Below are positions 1 to 6,346 of a stretch of 7,982 bases of DNA, piece after piece (the first letter of the stretch is position 1; each line of letters begins with the position of its first letter). The stretch comes from CAKUFA01 sp963627465 (lineage in GTDB: Bacteria > Bacillota > Clostridia > Christensenellales > Aristaeellaceae). Made by a program: the position numbers and the translations under genes. Location of the stretch: NCBI GenBank assembly GCA_963627465.1, contig CAVGBO010000084.1:1-7982 (forward strand), given 5' to 3'. Under the pieces are notes generated by a model. That model made no database searches, was not told the origin of the DNA, and was given only the letters and a program-made list of their open reading frames with translations.

Positions 1-28
1 CTTTGGCGATACCCTGAAAGGAGTAGCC

Positions 29-1249
29 ATGTATCAGATGACACCGCCCCAGCCCATGCAGCCTAAGAAGAAAAAGATGCAGCTGTGGCAGATCATACTT
101 GTGGTGGTGGCGGTGGGCTTTGCCGCATGGTATGTATACACCGCCGTCGCCCCGGAAACCGCCACCTACGCCACCATTCAGGCAGGCACCCTGGGGGCAC
201 GGTATTCCGGGGACTGCGTGATTGTCCGGGACGAGGTGCCCTACGATGCAGAGGGCATCTCCAGCATTGACTACATTGCTCAGGAGGGATCCCTGGTATC
301 GGTTTCCTCCAGCATATGCAATGTGTACTCCACGGGCTACAGCACCAAGGAAATGACCACCTTGCAGAATTATCGGGACTCCATCAAGACCTACCAGTCC
401 CAGCTGCTGGCAGCGGAAACCACCACCGATGCCAAGATGGATCAGCTCCGCAGTGACATTCTGGATCGTGCCAAGGAGTTCCGGCAGATGATCGCCGGGC
501 AGCGGGGCAATCTGCTGAACCAGGAATCCCTGCTGGATGCGGCAGTGGACGCCTGGCAGCAGTACTTCAAGAAGAAGTACTCCACCAACCAGCGGCTAAG
601 CCGACTGTATGACGATGAACAGTCCCAGCTGCAGCGAATCGACAGCTGGACCAAGCAGTACCTGGCCACGGAAGAGGCCATTGTCAGCTTCTACTCCGAC
701 GGCTACGAGTACAGCCTGACGGCGGAAACCTACGCCGACTTCTCCCCCACGGATGTGCGGAAGATGTATCAGGGGCAGAAGCCTTCCCAGTCCACCACCC
801 AGAAGGCCAAGACCACCATCTACCGCACGGTGCGGGACGGCAGCTGGTACGTGCTCTTCCTGTCCAAGAATTCCGAGTGGAACCCGGTGGACGGACAGAC
901 CTACGAGCTGAAGCTGGAAAGATACGAGAACATGCAGGTCAACGCCACGGTGGTATCCTCCACCCGCTCCGGCGGCGAACTGCTGGTGCGGCTGAAGGTG
1001 GAAGCCCCGGTGACCCCGGTGCTGTACACCCGCACCTGTCAGGCGGAACTGGGCGAATATGTGCAGAGCCTGATGGTGCCCTCCCGTGCCATTTACACCT
1101 ACGAAGGTGCCACCGGCGTGGTGGTGCTGGACGGCACCAACCGGCTGTTTATCCCGGTGAATGTGCTGCTGCAGGATGGGGACAATGTGTACGTCTCCGC
1201 CCTTCAGCAGGGGCTGCTGTATGAGGGTCAGACCGTGGCTCTCTTCTAA
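29..1249 (+). CDS. HlyD-like membrane-anchored periplasmic-adaptor-type protein
   Basis: This 406-residue protein has a short cytoplasmic N-terminus with a basic KKKK patch (residues 13-16), then one hydrophobic segment (about 19-40), so it is probably an N-in membrane anchor with the rest outside. Residues about 47-105 look like the first half of a barrel-sandwich (lipoyl-like) domain. Residues about 113-215 are helical and charged, a likely coiled coil. Residues about 270-406 are beta-rich and end with a segment resembling the membrane-fusion-protein barrel. Proteins of this build are often found directly upstream of yggS and sepF in clostridia, and its partner there is not established. No ABC or RND transporter gene is visible. 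AAAGGAG at 17-23 lies five bases before the ATG and supports this start, although the frame stays open to the window edge. The next gene's ribosome site overlaps this stop codon, so the two are probably co-transcribed. The HlyD label rests on overall architecture. Confidence 0.75.
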   Translation: MYQMTPPQPMQPKKKKMQLWQIILVVVAVGFAAWYVYTAVAPETATYATIQAGTLGARYSGDCVIVRDEVPYDAEGISSIDYIAQEGSLVSVSSSICNVYSTGYSTKEMTTLQNYRDSIKTYQSQLLAAETTTDAKMDQLRSDILDRAKEFRQMIAGQRGNLLNQESLLDAAVDAWQQYFKKKYSTNQRLSRLYDDEQSQLQRIDSWTKQYLATEEAIVSFYSDGYEYSLTAETYADFSPTDVRKMYQGQKPSQSTTQKAKTTIYRTVRDGSWYVLFLSKNSEWNPVDGQTYELKLERYENMQVNATVVSSTRSGGELLVRLKVEAPVTPVLYTRTCQAELGEYVQSLMVPSRAIYTYEGATGVVVLDGTNRLFIPVNVLLQDGDNVYVSALQQGLLYEGQTVALF

Positions 1250-1264
1250 GGAGGCAGAAGCAGC

Positions 1265-1969
1265 ATGGAGGAAGACCTATTGCGGAATCGCCTGGCGCAG
1301 GTGCGCCGGGAAACGGCAGAGGCGGCGGCTCAAGCCGGGTACCCTGCGCCGAAGATCATTGCGGTAACGAAAACCCACCCGGCGGAGATGATCCTCCCCC
1401 TTCAGGGCATGGATCAGGTGGACATCGGGGAAAACCGGGTGCAGGAAATCGTGGAAAAATTGCCTGCCCTGGAAGGAAAATTTCGCATTCACCTCATTGG
1501 CAGGTTGCAAAGCAACAAGGTTAAATATATAATAGAACATGTATGCCTGATTCACTCTGTGGACAGGCTGTCCTTAGCAGAGGAGATTGACCGGCAGGCA
1601 CAGAAGCACGGCTTGGTCATGCCTGTGCTGATGCAAGTAAGCCCGGCAGGCGAGCCGCAAAAAGGGGGCGTTGCTCCCGAGGAGGCGGAAGAGCTGCTTC
1701 GGCAAATGGCAAAGCTGCCGGGACTGAAGGTTCGGGGTCTGATGGCAGTGATGCCCAAGACGGAAGATGAAGCCTGGCTTTCCGGGCTGTTTGCCCAGAC
1801 ACGCACCCTGTTTGAACGCCTTCGGGAAGAAGGCATTCCGGGGGTGGAGATGGAGGAACTCTCCATGGGCATGTCCGGAGATTATCAGATAGCGGCTAGG
1901 CACGGCGCAACCATGGTACGCATCGGCAGCGCCTTGTTCGGCCCCAGGGACTACGGCCAGAAGGTCTGA
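1265..1969 (+). CDS. yggS: YggS/YlmE family pyridoxal-phosphate-binding protein
   Basis: This is a 234-residue, full-length member of the YggS/YlmE/PROSC family. These are single-domain TIM-barrel proteins that bind pyridoxal 5'-phosphate and maintain vitamin B6 and amino-acid homeostasis, with no firmly known enzyme reaction. Visible motifs are the PLP lysine K36 in AVTKTHP (33-39), IGENRVQE (54-61), HLIGRLQSNKVK (76-87), LSMGMSGD (199-206), and RIGSALFG (219-226), which contributes to phosphate binding. AAGGAGG at 1248-1254 overlaps the stop of the upstream gene and lies 10 bases before the ATG. The gene sits directly before sepF, as ylmE does before ylmF in Bacillus. Nothing about the gene looks damaged. 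Confidence 0.95.
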   Translation: MEEDLLRNRLAQVRRETAEAAAQAGYPAPKIIAVTKTHPAEMILPLQGMDQVDIGENRVQEIVEKLPALEGKFRIHLIGRLQSNKVKYIIEHVCLIHSVDRLSLAEEIDRQAQKHGLVMPVLMQVSPAGEPQKGGVAPEEAEELLRQMAKLPGLKVRGLMAVMPKTEDEAWLSGLFAQTRTLFERLREEGIPGVEMEELSMGMSGDYQIAARHGATMVRIGSALFGPRDYGQKV

Positions 1970-1998
1970 GTGCCCAAGCAAGCATGGGAGGTTCAAAG

Positions 1999-3129
1999 AT
2001 GACATTTAAGGAATTGAAGGATTCCTTTCTGAGCCGTGTAAGCGGAGCAAGAGGCAACAAGCAGGATGAGCCGGAAGTTGTGTCCAACATGGCCAACGGA
2101 GGCACCAGCGGCTACCGCCCGGGCAAGGTCCAGGGAAGGAGTATCTTCTCTACCCAGAGCATCCCAGTGCAGCAGGCCACCCAGCCCCAGCCCCGGCAGT
2201 CCACCGGCATGACAGGCCGGTTCGCCGCCATGGACGGGCAGATGCAGCAGATGGAGAACGCAGGATTCCAGCAGACGGGCTATCAGCAGCCCCAGCAGGA
2301 CTTTACCGGCAACATGGGGGGCACCTATCAGCAGCCTTACCAGCCCACCATGAATCAGGGCTATCAGCAGCCCTATCAGCCCACCATGAATCAGCCCTAT
2401 TACGGCCAGCAGCCGGACAATATGGGCTATCAGCAGGGCGGTTATCAGCAGCCTTATCAGCCTACCATGAATCAGGGCTATCAGCAGCCCTATCAGCCCC
2501 AGCAACCCCAACAGCCTCAGCAGCCGGACAACATCAGCTACATGCCCGGCAGCAGCAACTTTGTGGATGATGACCGGCGGAGCTACGCCCACGTGGAGCG
2601 GATTGTGCAGCTGGTCAGCGTAGCGGCCTGCTTCCGCATTATCGAATTCATGCGCAACGGGGAAAGCGTGATTGTGAACACGGAAAGCATTGCCAACGAG
2701 GCAGACGTGCAGCGGTGTCTGGACATGCTGGCCGGTGCCGCCTTTACCCTGGAATGCTCCCTGACGAAGATCACCCAGGTGAAGCGTGCCTACCTGATTG
2801 CCCCCAAGACCGTGCTGGTGATGCAGGACAAGTCCTTCGCCCACTGGAACGAACGGGACAGCATGCAGATGCCGGAAATGGACGATGCCCAGGAGAGCTA
2901 CCGTGCCGAGCGTGGGGCGTACGTGCCGGATCGCCGGTGGGAGCGTCAGCCTGAACCCTACCAGACCACAGGCTACCGGCCTCAGGCACGGCCCGCCAAG
3001 GCATCCTTTACCAACCGTCAGGCTCCCCTTCGTCAGGAGCGGGCAGAGGCACGGGGATCCTATCAGTCCGATACCCGCCGAGGGGTGTACGCCACCATGC
3101 GGCATCCCCAGGGGGAATACGTACAATGA
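1999..3129 (+). CDS. sepF: Cell division protein SepF with long Gln/Tyr/Pro-rich linker
   Basis: SepF binds the C-terminal tail of FtsZ, polymerises at the membrane and helps build the septum. The N-terminus MTFKELKDSFLSRV resembles the membrane-binding amphipathic helix. Residues about 20-196 form a low-complexity linker. The SepF core spans about 197-278, including VIVNTESI (224-231) and the helix with LDMLAGAAF (241-249), and is followed by an Arg-rich tail (302-368, 14 Arg). At 376 residues it is more than twice the roughly 150 of Bacillus SepF. An ATG at 1984 is also in frame, but GGGAGG at 1986-1991 lies seven bases before the ATG at 1999, and the family N-terminus begins there, so 1999 is preferred. 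It follows yggS by 29 bases. The core match is clear, while the linker and tail are unusual. Confidence 0.9.
   Translation: MTFKELKDSFLSRVSGARGNKQDEPEVVSNMANGGTSGYRPGKVQGRSIFSTQSIPVQQATQPQPRQSTGMTGRFAAMDGQMQQMENAGFQQTGYQQPQQDFTGNMGGTYQQPYQPTMNQGYQQPYQPTMNQPYYGQQPDNMGYQQGGYQQPYQPTMNQGYQQPYQPQQPQQPQQPDNISYMPGSSNFVDDDRRSYAHVERIVQLVSVAACFRIIEFMRNGESVIVNTESIANEADVQRCLDMLAGAAFTLECSLTKITQVKRAYLIAPKTVLVMQDKSFAHWNERDSMQMPEMDDAQESYRAERGAYVPDRRWERQPEPYQTTGYRPQARPAKASFTNRQAPLRQERAEARGSYQSDTRRGVYATMRHPQGEYVQ
2326..2499 (+). repeat. 36-bp in-frame tandem repeat coding the SepF linker
   Basis: A 36-base unit encoding the 12-residue repeat YQQPYQPTMNQG occurs at 2326-2361, 2362-2397 and 2443-2478. A partial fourth unit starts at 2479 and dissolves into CAGCAACCC-type Gln/Pro codons. 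A 45-base insert (2398-2442) separates units 2 and 3. The units differ only by a few mostly silent changes (for example TAC/TAT and CCC/CCT), which implies recent duplication. Copy number is likely to vary between strains. It encodes SepF residues 110-173. Confidence 0.9.
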
Positions 3130-3134
3130 GGATT

Positions 3135-3405
3135 TCGAGAAAGTGGCATAGCCACTGTCTCGAGGATTGCACTCGCTCACTGGTCGAAGGGCTTCGCCCT
3201 TCTCCCGGCCGTTCACTCGTGTAAGGAAGCTTTCCTTGCGGAAAGCTGCGAAAACCACCGCACATGTCGCTGGTTTTCGATCTAGAGTCGGAGGGCTTGC
3301 GAGCCCTCCAACACCACCCGGGGGAATAAGCGTCTGAGCAGTCCTTTGGATTGGTGTGGTTTTGCCGCAGGGGGCTTTCCGGTCGCCCCCTGCACCCCTT
3401 CGGGC
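3135..3405 (+). repeat. Repeat element A: multi-hairpin structured intergenic element
   Basis: This element fills most of the 386-base gap between sepF and yggT; the remaining bases (about 3437-3498) hold nothing I recognise. In order it has five hairpins. Hp1 is 3135-3163 (loop ATA, one A·G mismatch). Hp2 is 3186-3202 (GAAGGGC/GCCCTTC). Hp3 is 3228-3247 (AGCTTTCC/GGAAAGCT). Hp4 is 3250-3278 (GAAAACCA/TGGTTTTC, 13-nt loop). Hp5 is 3290-3309 (GGAGGGCT/AGCCCTCC). Then come the constant AACACCACCCGGGG (3310-3323), a variable spacer, and a 9-bp terminal hairpin 3367-3393 followed by ACCCCTTCGGG. TTTTTT occurs at 3411-3416. The same series recurs in element B at the end of the window with compensatory stem changes. 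It is possibly a non-coding RNA or a non-autonomous palindromic mobile element; the family is not recognised. Confidence 0.88.
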
Positions 3406-3515
3406 ACACCTTTTTTGTGGGTTGGGTCTTCGCCCCATCGCCCCAATCAATGCCTATTTGTTCATGCTAGGTTCTGCCCCTAAGGCAGGAGAGACGAAAA
3501 GGAGGGAATCAGCGA

Positions 3516-3788
3516 ATGCTGCTTTACAAAATCATTCGAACCGTGCTATGGCTGTTTGACGTATGTCTGCTGCTGTATGTGCTTCTGTCCTGGCTGAAGC
3601 CTGCGTCCAATAGGTGGACGGAGCTGCTGAAGCGGGTGGTGGAGCCTGTGCTGACCCCCATCCGCCGGGTGCTGGTGGCCAAGCTGCCTGCCCGTTGGCA
3701 GATTTTTGACTGGTCTCCCGTGGTGGCCTGGCTGCTGGTGGAGCTGATCAACATGCTGCTGAACAACCTGATGAGCATCTTCTGGTAA
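3516..3788 (+). CDS. yggT: YggT/YlmG family small membrane protein
   Basis: This 90-residue protein has two hydrophobic helices (about 5-27 and 66-88). Between them is the family's hallmark amphipathic segment EPVLTPIRRVL (43-53), with conserved Glu-Pro and Pro-Ile-Arg. YggT/YlmG proteins lie in the cytoplasmic membrane. In bacteria and chloroplasts they are linked to division-site or nucleoid organisation, but their molecular role is unresolved. AAGGAGG at 3499-3505 precedes the ATG by 10 bases. The gene is separated from sepF by repeat element A, so its transcription depends either on read-through or on a promoter I could not identify. Its stop shares one base with the ylmH start (TAATG). 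Confidence 0.93.
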   Translation: MLLYKIIRTVLWLFDVCLLLYVLLSWLKPASNRWTELLKRVVEPVLTPIRRVLVAKLPARWQIFDWSPVVAWLLVELINMLLNNLMSIFW

Positions 3789-4528
3789 TGCGTACGGAAG
3801 AGGGACTGCTCCTTCGCCTGCGGCAGGAAGCCATGCGGGCGGACAAGCTAATGCGCCCCTGTGCCGGTCGGTTTGTGGCCGGGGAAGAGCAAGGGGCGGC
3901 ACGTGCCGCTGCTAGGGAAGCCGGTGTGGCCGTCAGCTTTGACGGAGGCTGGGCAGGATGCGAACGGGTACAGGCCTGTTTTCATCCCCCGGAGGATGAG
4001 CCGGTGTACACCCATGTGTGGCTGGAAATCCGCTGGAACAGCAAGTTTGCCACTGTAAGCCACAGCGACCTGATGGGCAGCCTGATGGCACTGGGCATTG
4101 ACCGAAGCTACTTCGGGGACTTGATTGCCGGGGATGGTCAGGCATGGCTCTGCGCCCTGCCGGAGGCAGCCCGGCGGCTGCCCATGGAGTGGGACAAGGC
4201 CGGGCGAACCACCATCACCGTCCGTGAACTGGAGGAAGCCCCTGCGCTGGAACCTCCCAAAGGCACCCTGCTGCGGGATACGGTGCCCTCCACCCGGCTG
4301 GACTGTCTCCTTGCCAGCGGCATGAAAACCAGCCGGAGCAAGGCGGCGGAGATCATCCGCCAAGGCCTGGTCATGGTGGATCATCAGGCGGAAGAGCGGG
4401 TGGACAAGGTGCTGACCGCCGGACAGCTCATCAGCGTGCGGCACTTCGGCCGGATTCGCCTGCAGGAGATTGGCTGCCCCACCCGGAAGGATCGGCTGCC
4501 GGTGGTGCTTGAAATCTTCGGCAAATAA
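3788..4528 (+). CDS. ylmH: YlmH-type S4-domain RNA-binding protein
   Basis: This is a 246-residue full-length YlmH. The N-terminal and middle region contains the family signature around HSDLMGSLMALGI (92-104) followed by FGDLI (109-113). The S4 RNA-binding domain spans about 169-230, with SRSKAAEIIRQGLVMVD (182-198) as its core helix-turn-strand. In Bacillus, YlmH is genetically tied to the division cluster, and it has been reported to bind stalled 50S–tRNA complexes and assist ribosome quality control. That role is carried over here by homology. The ATG overlaps the yggT stop by one base and no good ribosome site precedes it, so translation probably depends on coupling to yggT. The end of this gene contains the candidate divIVA promoter. 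Confidence 0.93.
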   Translation: MRTEEGLLLRLRQEAMRADKLMRPCAGRFVAGEEQGAARAAAREAGVAVSFDGGWAGCERVQACFHPPEDEPVYTHVWLEIRWNSKFATVSHSDLMGSLMALGIDRSYFGDLIAGDGQAWLCALPEAARRLPMEWDKAGRTTITVRELEEAPALEPPKGTLLRDTVPSTRLDCLLASGMKTSRSKAAEIIRQGLVMVDHQAEERVDKVLTAGQLISVRHFGRIRLQEIGCPTRKDRLPVVLEIFGK

Positions 4529-4537
4529 TGGTATCAT
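4509..4537 (+). promoter_or_regulatory. Candidate sigma-A promoter for divIVA
   Basis: TTGAAA (4509-4514) and TATCAT (4532-4537) are separated by exactly 17 bases and lie 71-99 bases before the divIVA start. The -35 box is inside the last codons of ylmH. The predicted leader contains a small perfect hairpin TCGCAC/GTGCGA (4570-4585) just before the ribosome site. The boxes and spacing fit the housekeeping consensus well; there is no direct evidence of use. Confidence 0.6.
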
Positions 4538-4607
4538 CAAATAGTAAGTAAGCGATATTCGCCCATGATTCGCACCCCTGTGCGATGGATGAAAGGAGTA
4601 AGATCCC

Positions 4608-5126
4608 ATGGCTGTAACGATTGAAATGATTGAAACCAAGGAATTCAAGGTCATTGCTCGGGGCTATGATCCTAAGGAGGTTGACGGCTTCCTGGACGAC
4701 ATCATGGACGAAATGGCTCGCCTGATGGATGAGAAGCAGTCCCTGCAGCAGCAGCTGGCCGCCGCCAAGGCCGCCGCAGCCGCCCCTGCCGCCACCCAGG
4801 TGGTGCGCCCTGTGCAGGCAAGCCCCTACGCTGCCCCCAAGGCCGCCGCTCCTGCCGCCCCCAGCAAGGATGCGCTGGAGATTCTGGAAATGGCACAGAA
4901 GCTGAAGAACGAAACCCTGGAAAAGGCTCAGGCCGAGGCACAGGAGATTCTGGCCAAGGCACAGGAAAAGGCCGACGAGCAGCTGAAGGATCTGTCCGGG
5001 GACAAGGAAGCCCTGACCCGTCAGGTAGCTGACCTGCGTGCCGCCGCCGCCGAGTATCGGAAGAACTTCGAAGCCCTGCTCCAGGCACAGCAGGAAGCCA
5101 TCGAAAAGGCATCTAATCTTTTCTAA
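4608..5126 (+). CDS. divIVA: DivIVA-family polar/septal coiled-coil protein
   Basis: DivIVA proteins bind negatively curved membrane at septa and poles and recruit division or polar-growth factors. This 172-residue protein has the diagnostic N-terminal membrane-binding domain, FKVIARGYDPKEVDGFLDDI (13-32), with a short coiled coil to about residue 50. An Ala/Pro-rich linker follows (51-86), then a long, heavily charged coiled coil (87-171). No membrane segment is present, as expected. AAAGGAG at 4592-4598 precedes the ATG by nine bases. It closes the ylm-type cluster, as in Bacillus, but has its own candidate promoter 71 bases upstream, so it may be expressed separately. A strong hairpin follows 28 bases after the stop codon. 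Confidence 0.95.
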   Translation: MAVTIEMIETKEFKVIARGYDPKEVDGFLDDIMDEMARLMDEKQSLQQQLAAAKAAAAAPAATQVVRPVQASPYAAPKAAAPAAPSKDALEILEMAQKLKNETLEKAQAEAQEILAKAQEKADEQLKDLSGDKEALTRQVADLRAAAAEYRKNFEALLQAQQEAIEKASNLF

Positions 5127-5154
5127 GACCACTTCTGTCATGGAAGCATGTTTT

Positions 5155-5183
5155 CAGCCCCGTCACGGATGGTGACGGGGCTG
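5155..5183 (+). terminator. Probable intrinsic terminator of the divIVA cluster
   Basis: A perfect 12-bp GC-rich stem (CAGCCCCGTCAC with GTGACGGGGCTG) closes a 5-base loop, GGATG, 28 bases after the divIVA stop. The tail that follows (TATTGCATTC) is only moderately T-rich, so termination may be imperfect or need help. The minus-strand reading has no T tract, which supports the + orientation. Confidence 0.65.
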
Positions 5184-5205
5184 TATTGCATTCACCAGCA
5201 AAGCT

Positions 5206-5382
5206 GGGGTAGTGTTGGAAAACTCGCAAGACCCACGCCCTGCAAAAGGATGCGCCCGAAGAGGTGCACTCCTTTGAAGGAAGTTTCAAAAGAAAGCAAA
5301 GTATTAGGCTTCTTCTACTCGAAGGGATTATACAAGTAGGGTGCCGAAGGGTTCCAAGGGGCGACGGTCAAGCCCCTTGGAA
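5206..5382 (-). repeat. Repeat element C: degenerate minus-strand relative of elements A/B
   Basis: Read on the minus strand, this starts with an 11-bp hairpin (5382-5352) whose 9-nt loop TTGACCGTC nearly equals the loop of element B's terminal hairpin (TTGACCATC). It is followed by CCCTTCGG, like the ACCCCTTCGGG after the hairpins of A and B. Further along are TGCACCTCTTCGGGCGCA (5268-5251), close to element A at 3391-3408, a shared TGGGTCTT, and TTGCGAG…CCAACACTACCCC (5229-5206), matching the hp5 loop and constant segment of A. Order and completeness differ from A and B, so it is probably decayed or rearranged. The rest of the 377-base gap (5127-5503) holds the divIVA terminator and a candidate promoter but no gene I can support. 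Confidence 0.6.
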
Positions 5383-5457
5383 TAAACAATTCCGAAATGA
5401 AACTGTAAACCCCAAAAGTAAGGTGCCCCGAAAGAGTCCAGAGTGCGAACCTCGCCC

Positions 5458-5486
5458 TTGCTTATCCAGAGTCCCCGTGTTATCAT
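5458..5486 (+). promoter_or_regulatory. Candidate promoter for the metallophosphoesterase–mnmE operon
   Basis: TTGCTT (5458-5463) and TATCAT (5481-5486) are separated by 17 bases and end 17 bases before the start codon at 5504. This would give a very short leader containing GGAGG (5494-5498). The -10 box is identical to that proposed for divIVA. The octamer TCCAGAGT occurs at 5437-5444 and again in the spacer at 5465-5472, and could be an operator or repeat debris. The -35 match is modest. Confidence 0.45.
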
Positions 5487-5503
5487 GATGGCCGGAGGAT
5501 ACC

Positions 5504-6346
5504 ATGCAAATATTGATACTCACCGATATTCACGGCAACCTGCCGGCACTGGAGGCAGTGCTGGCCTCCCCCGAGGCTCAGGCCTGTGGGCAGGTCATTT
5601 CCCTGGGGGACTATTCCGGCTTTGGTCCCAATCCCCTGGAAGTCTGCCACCGACTTGCCTCCCTGCACGCCGTGATGCTGCTGGGCAACCATGAAGAGCG
5701 GCTCCTGCACATGGAGGAGCCTGCCTTTGCCGGGTACAACTGGGCACTGGCACGGTGGACGGCAGCCCAGCTGCAGGGGCAGGACCTGCATCATCCCACG
5801 GATTACCGTGTGGGGCAGGTGCTGATGACCCACGGCACCCCGGGAGATCCCTTCCACTTGATTGACGGGGATGAGGCGCAGACCCTGCTGGGCACCCTGC
5901 CGGAGGGGATTCGGCTGGTGATCAGCGGACACAATCACATCCCCTTCCGGGCTTCCGCTCAGGGGCGCATGTGGGTGAACCCCGGCTCTCTGGGCATGCT
6001 GGAGGACGAAACCGGGAACATGGCCGCCTTCGCCGTGCTGACCATGGCGGAGGAGCATCCCTCCATCACCCTCCATCGAGTAGCCTACGATCCGACCAAG
6101 GTGCTCCATGCCATGGTCGCCCAATCCCTGCACACCCTTGCCCCGGAAATGTGCCACGCCGTTTACCTGACCATGACCCGGGGGCTTCCCCAGTACATGC
6201 TGCGATTGGTCGATCACGTGAAGCGCACCGCCGCTCCCCTGGGGCTTTCCCTTGGGGATGAGCAGGTCTGGAAAATCGCCGACGAATCCTTCCCCTGGGC
6301 AGACGGATGCACCAGCCGGGAATTCTGGAAAGAGGTACTGTCATGA
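5504..6346 (+). CDS. Calcineurin-like metallophosphoesterase
   Basis: This is a 280-residue protein of the YfcE/MJ0936-type metallophosphoesterase superfamily. The complete two-metal site is visible: DIH (D8, H10), GDY (D36), GNHE (N62, H63), H110 in MTHG, and GHNH (H143, H145), followed by NPGS (159-162). It should therefore be an active phosphodiesterase or phosphatase, probably cytoplasmic since there is no signal peptide. The substrate cannot be read from the sequence. The catalytic fold ends near residue 190. About 90 further residues, reaching the C-terminus, form an extension I do not recognise. GGAGG at 5494-5498 supports the ATG at 5504. The stop overlaps the mnmE start as ATGA, so the two are co-transcribed and probably translationally coupled. 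Confidence 0.92.
   Translation: MQILILTDIHGNLPALEAVLASPEAQACGQVISLGDYSGFGPNPLEVCHRLASLHAVMLLGNHEERLLHMEEPAFAGYNWALARWTAAQLQGQDLHHPTDYRVGQVLMTHGTPGDPFHLIDGDEAQTLLGTLPEGIRLVISGHNHIPFRASAQGRMWVNPGSLGMLEDETGNMAAFAVLTMAEEHPSITLHRVAYDPTKVLHAMVAQSLHTLAPEMCHAVYLTMTRGLPQYMLRLVDHVKRTAAPLGLSLGDEQVWKIADESFPWADGCTSREFWKEVLS

Noticed and set aside
1..28. Tail of an upstream gene ending at TGA 14-16
   Set aside because: Only four codons would be visible; nothing can be supported from so little sequence.
3135..3405. CRISPR array or attachment site as an explanation for the repeats
   Set aside because: There is no regular repeat–spacer unit and no nearby integrase, cas or tRNA gene; the element is a series of different hairpins, each present once.
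1993..3450. 485-codon open frame antisense to sepF
   Set aside because: It is a composition artefact: its leucine/isoleucine/histidine/glycine repeats are the complement of the Gln/Tyr/Pro linker repeat, and its beginning is the antisense of repeat element A. The sense strand encodes a recognisable SepF with a ribosome site.
3458..3486. Possible yggT promoter TTGTTC…TAAGGC
   Set aside because: The spacing is right, but the -10 box matches the consensus at only two positions.
3356..3559. 67-codon + strand frame overlapping the yggT start
   Set aside because: It crosses element A's terminal hairpin and overlaps yggT out of frame. YggT has the ribosome site and family motif.
4431..5141. Long open frame antisense to divIVA and the end of ylmH
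   Set aside because: The sense frames show clear family motifs; the antisense product is Leu/Gly-rich low complexity, as expected opposite Ala/Glu/Gln-rich coiled coils.
5327..5332. Perfect minus-strand TATAAT inside element C
   Set aside because: No acceptable -35 box 16-18 bases away (GGAACC at that position); the nearest TTGACC is over 30 bases off, in a hairpin loop.
5148..5488. Two small + strand open frames in the divIVA–phosphoesterase gap
   Set aside because: They run through the terminator hairpin and element C, have no ribosome site, and their products are basic with no family features.
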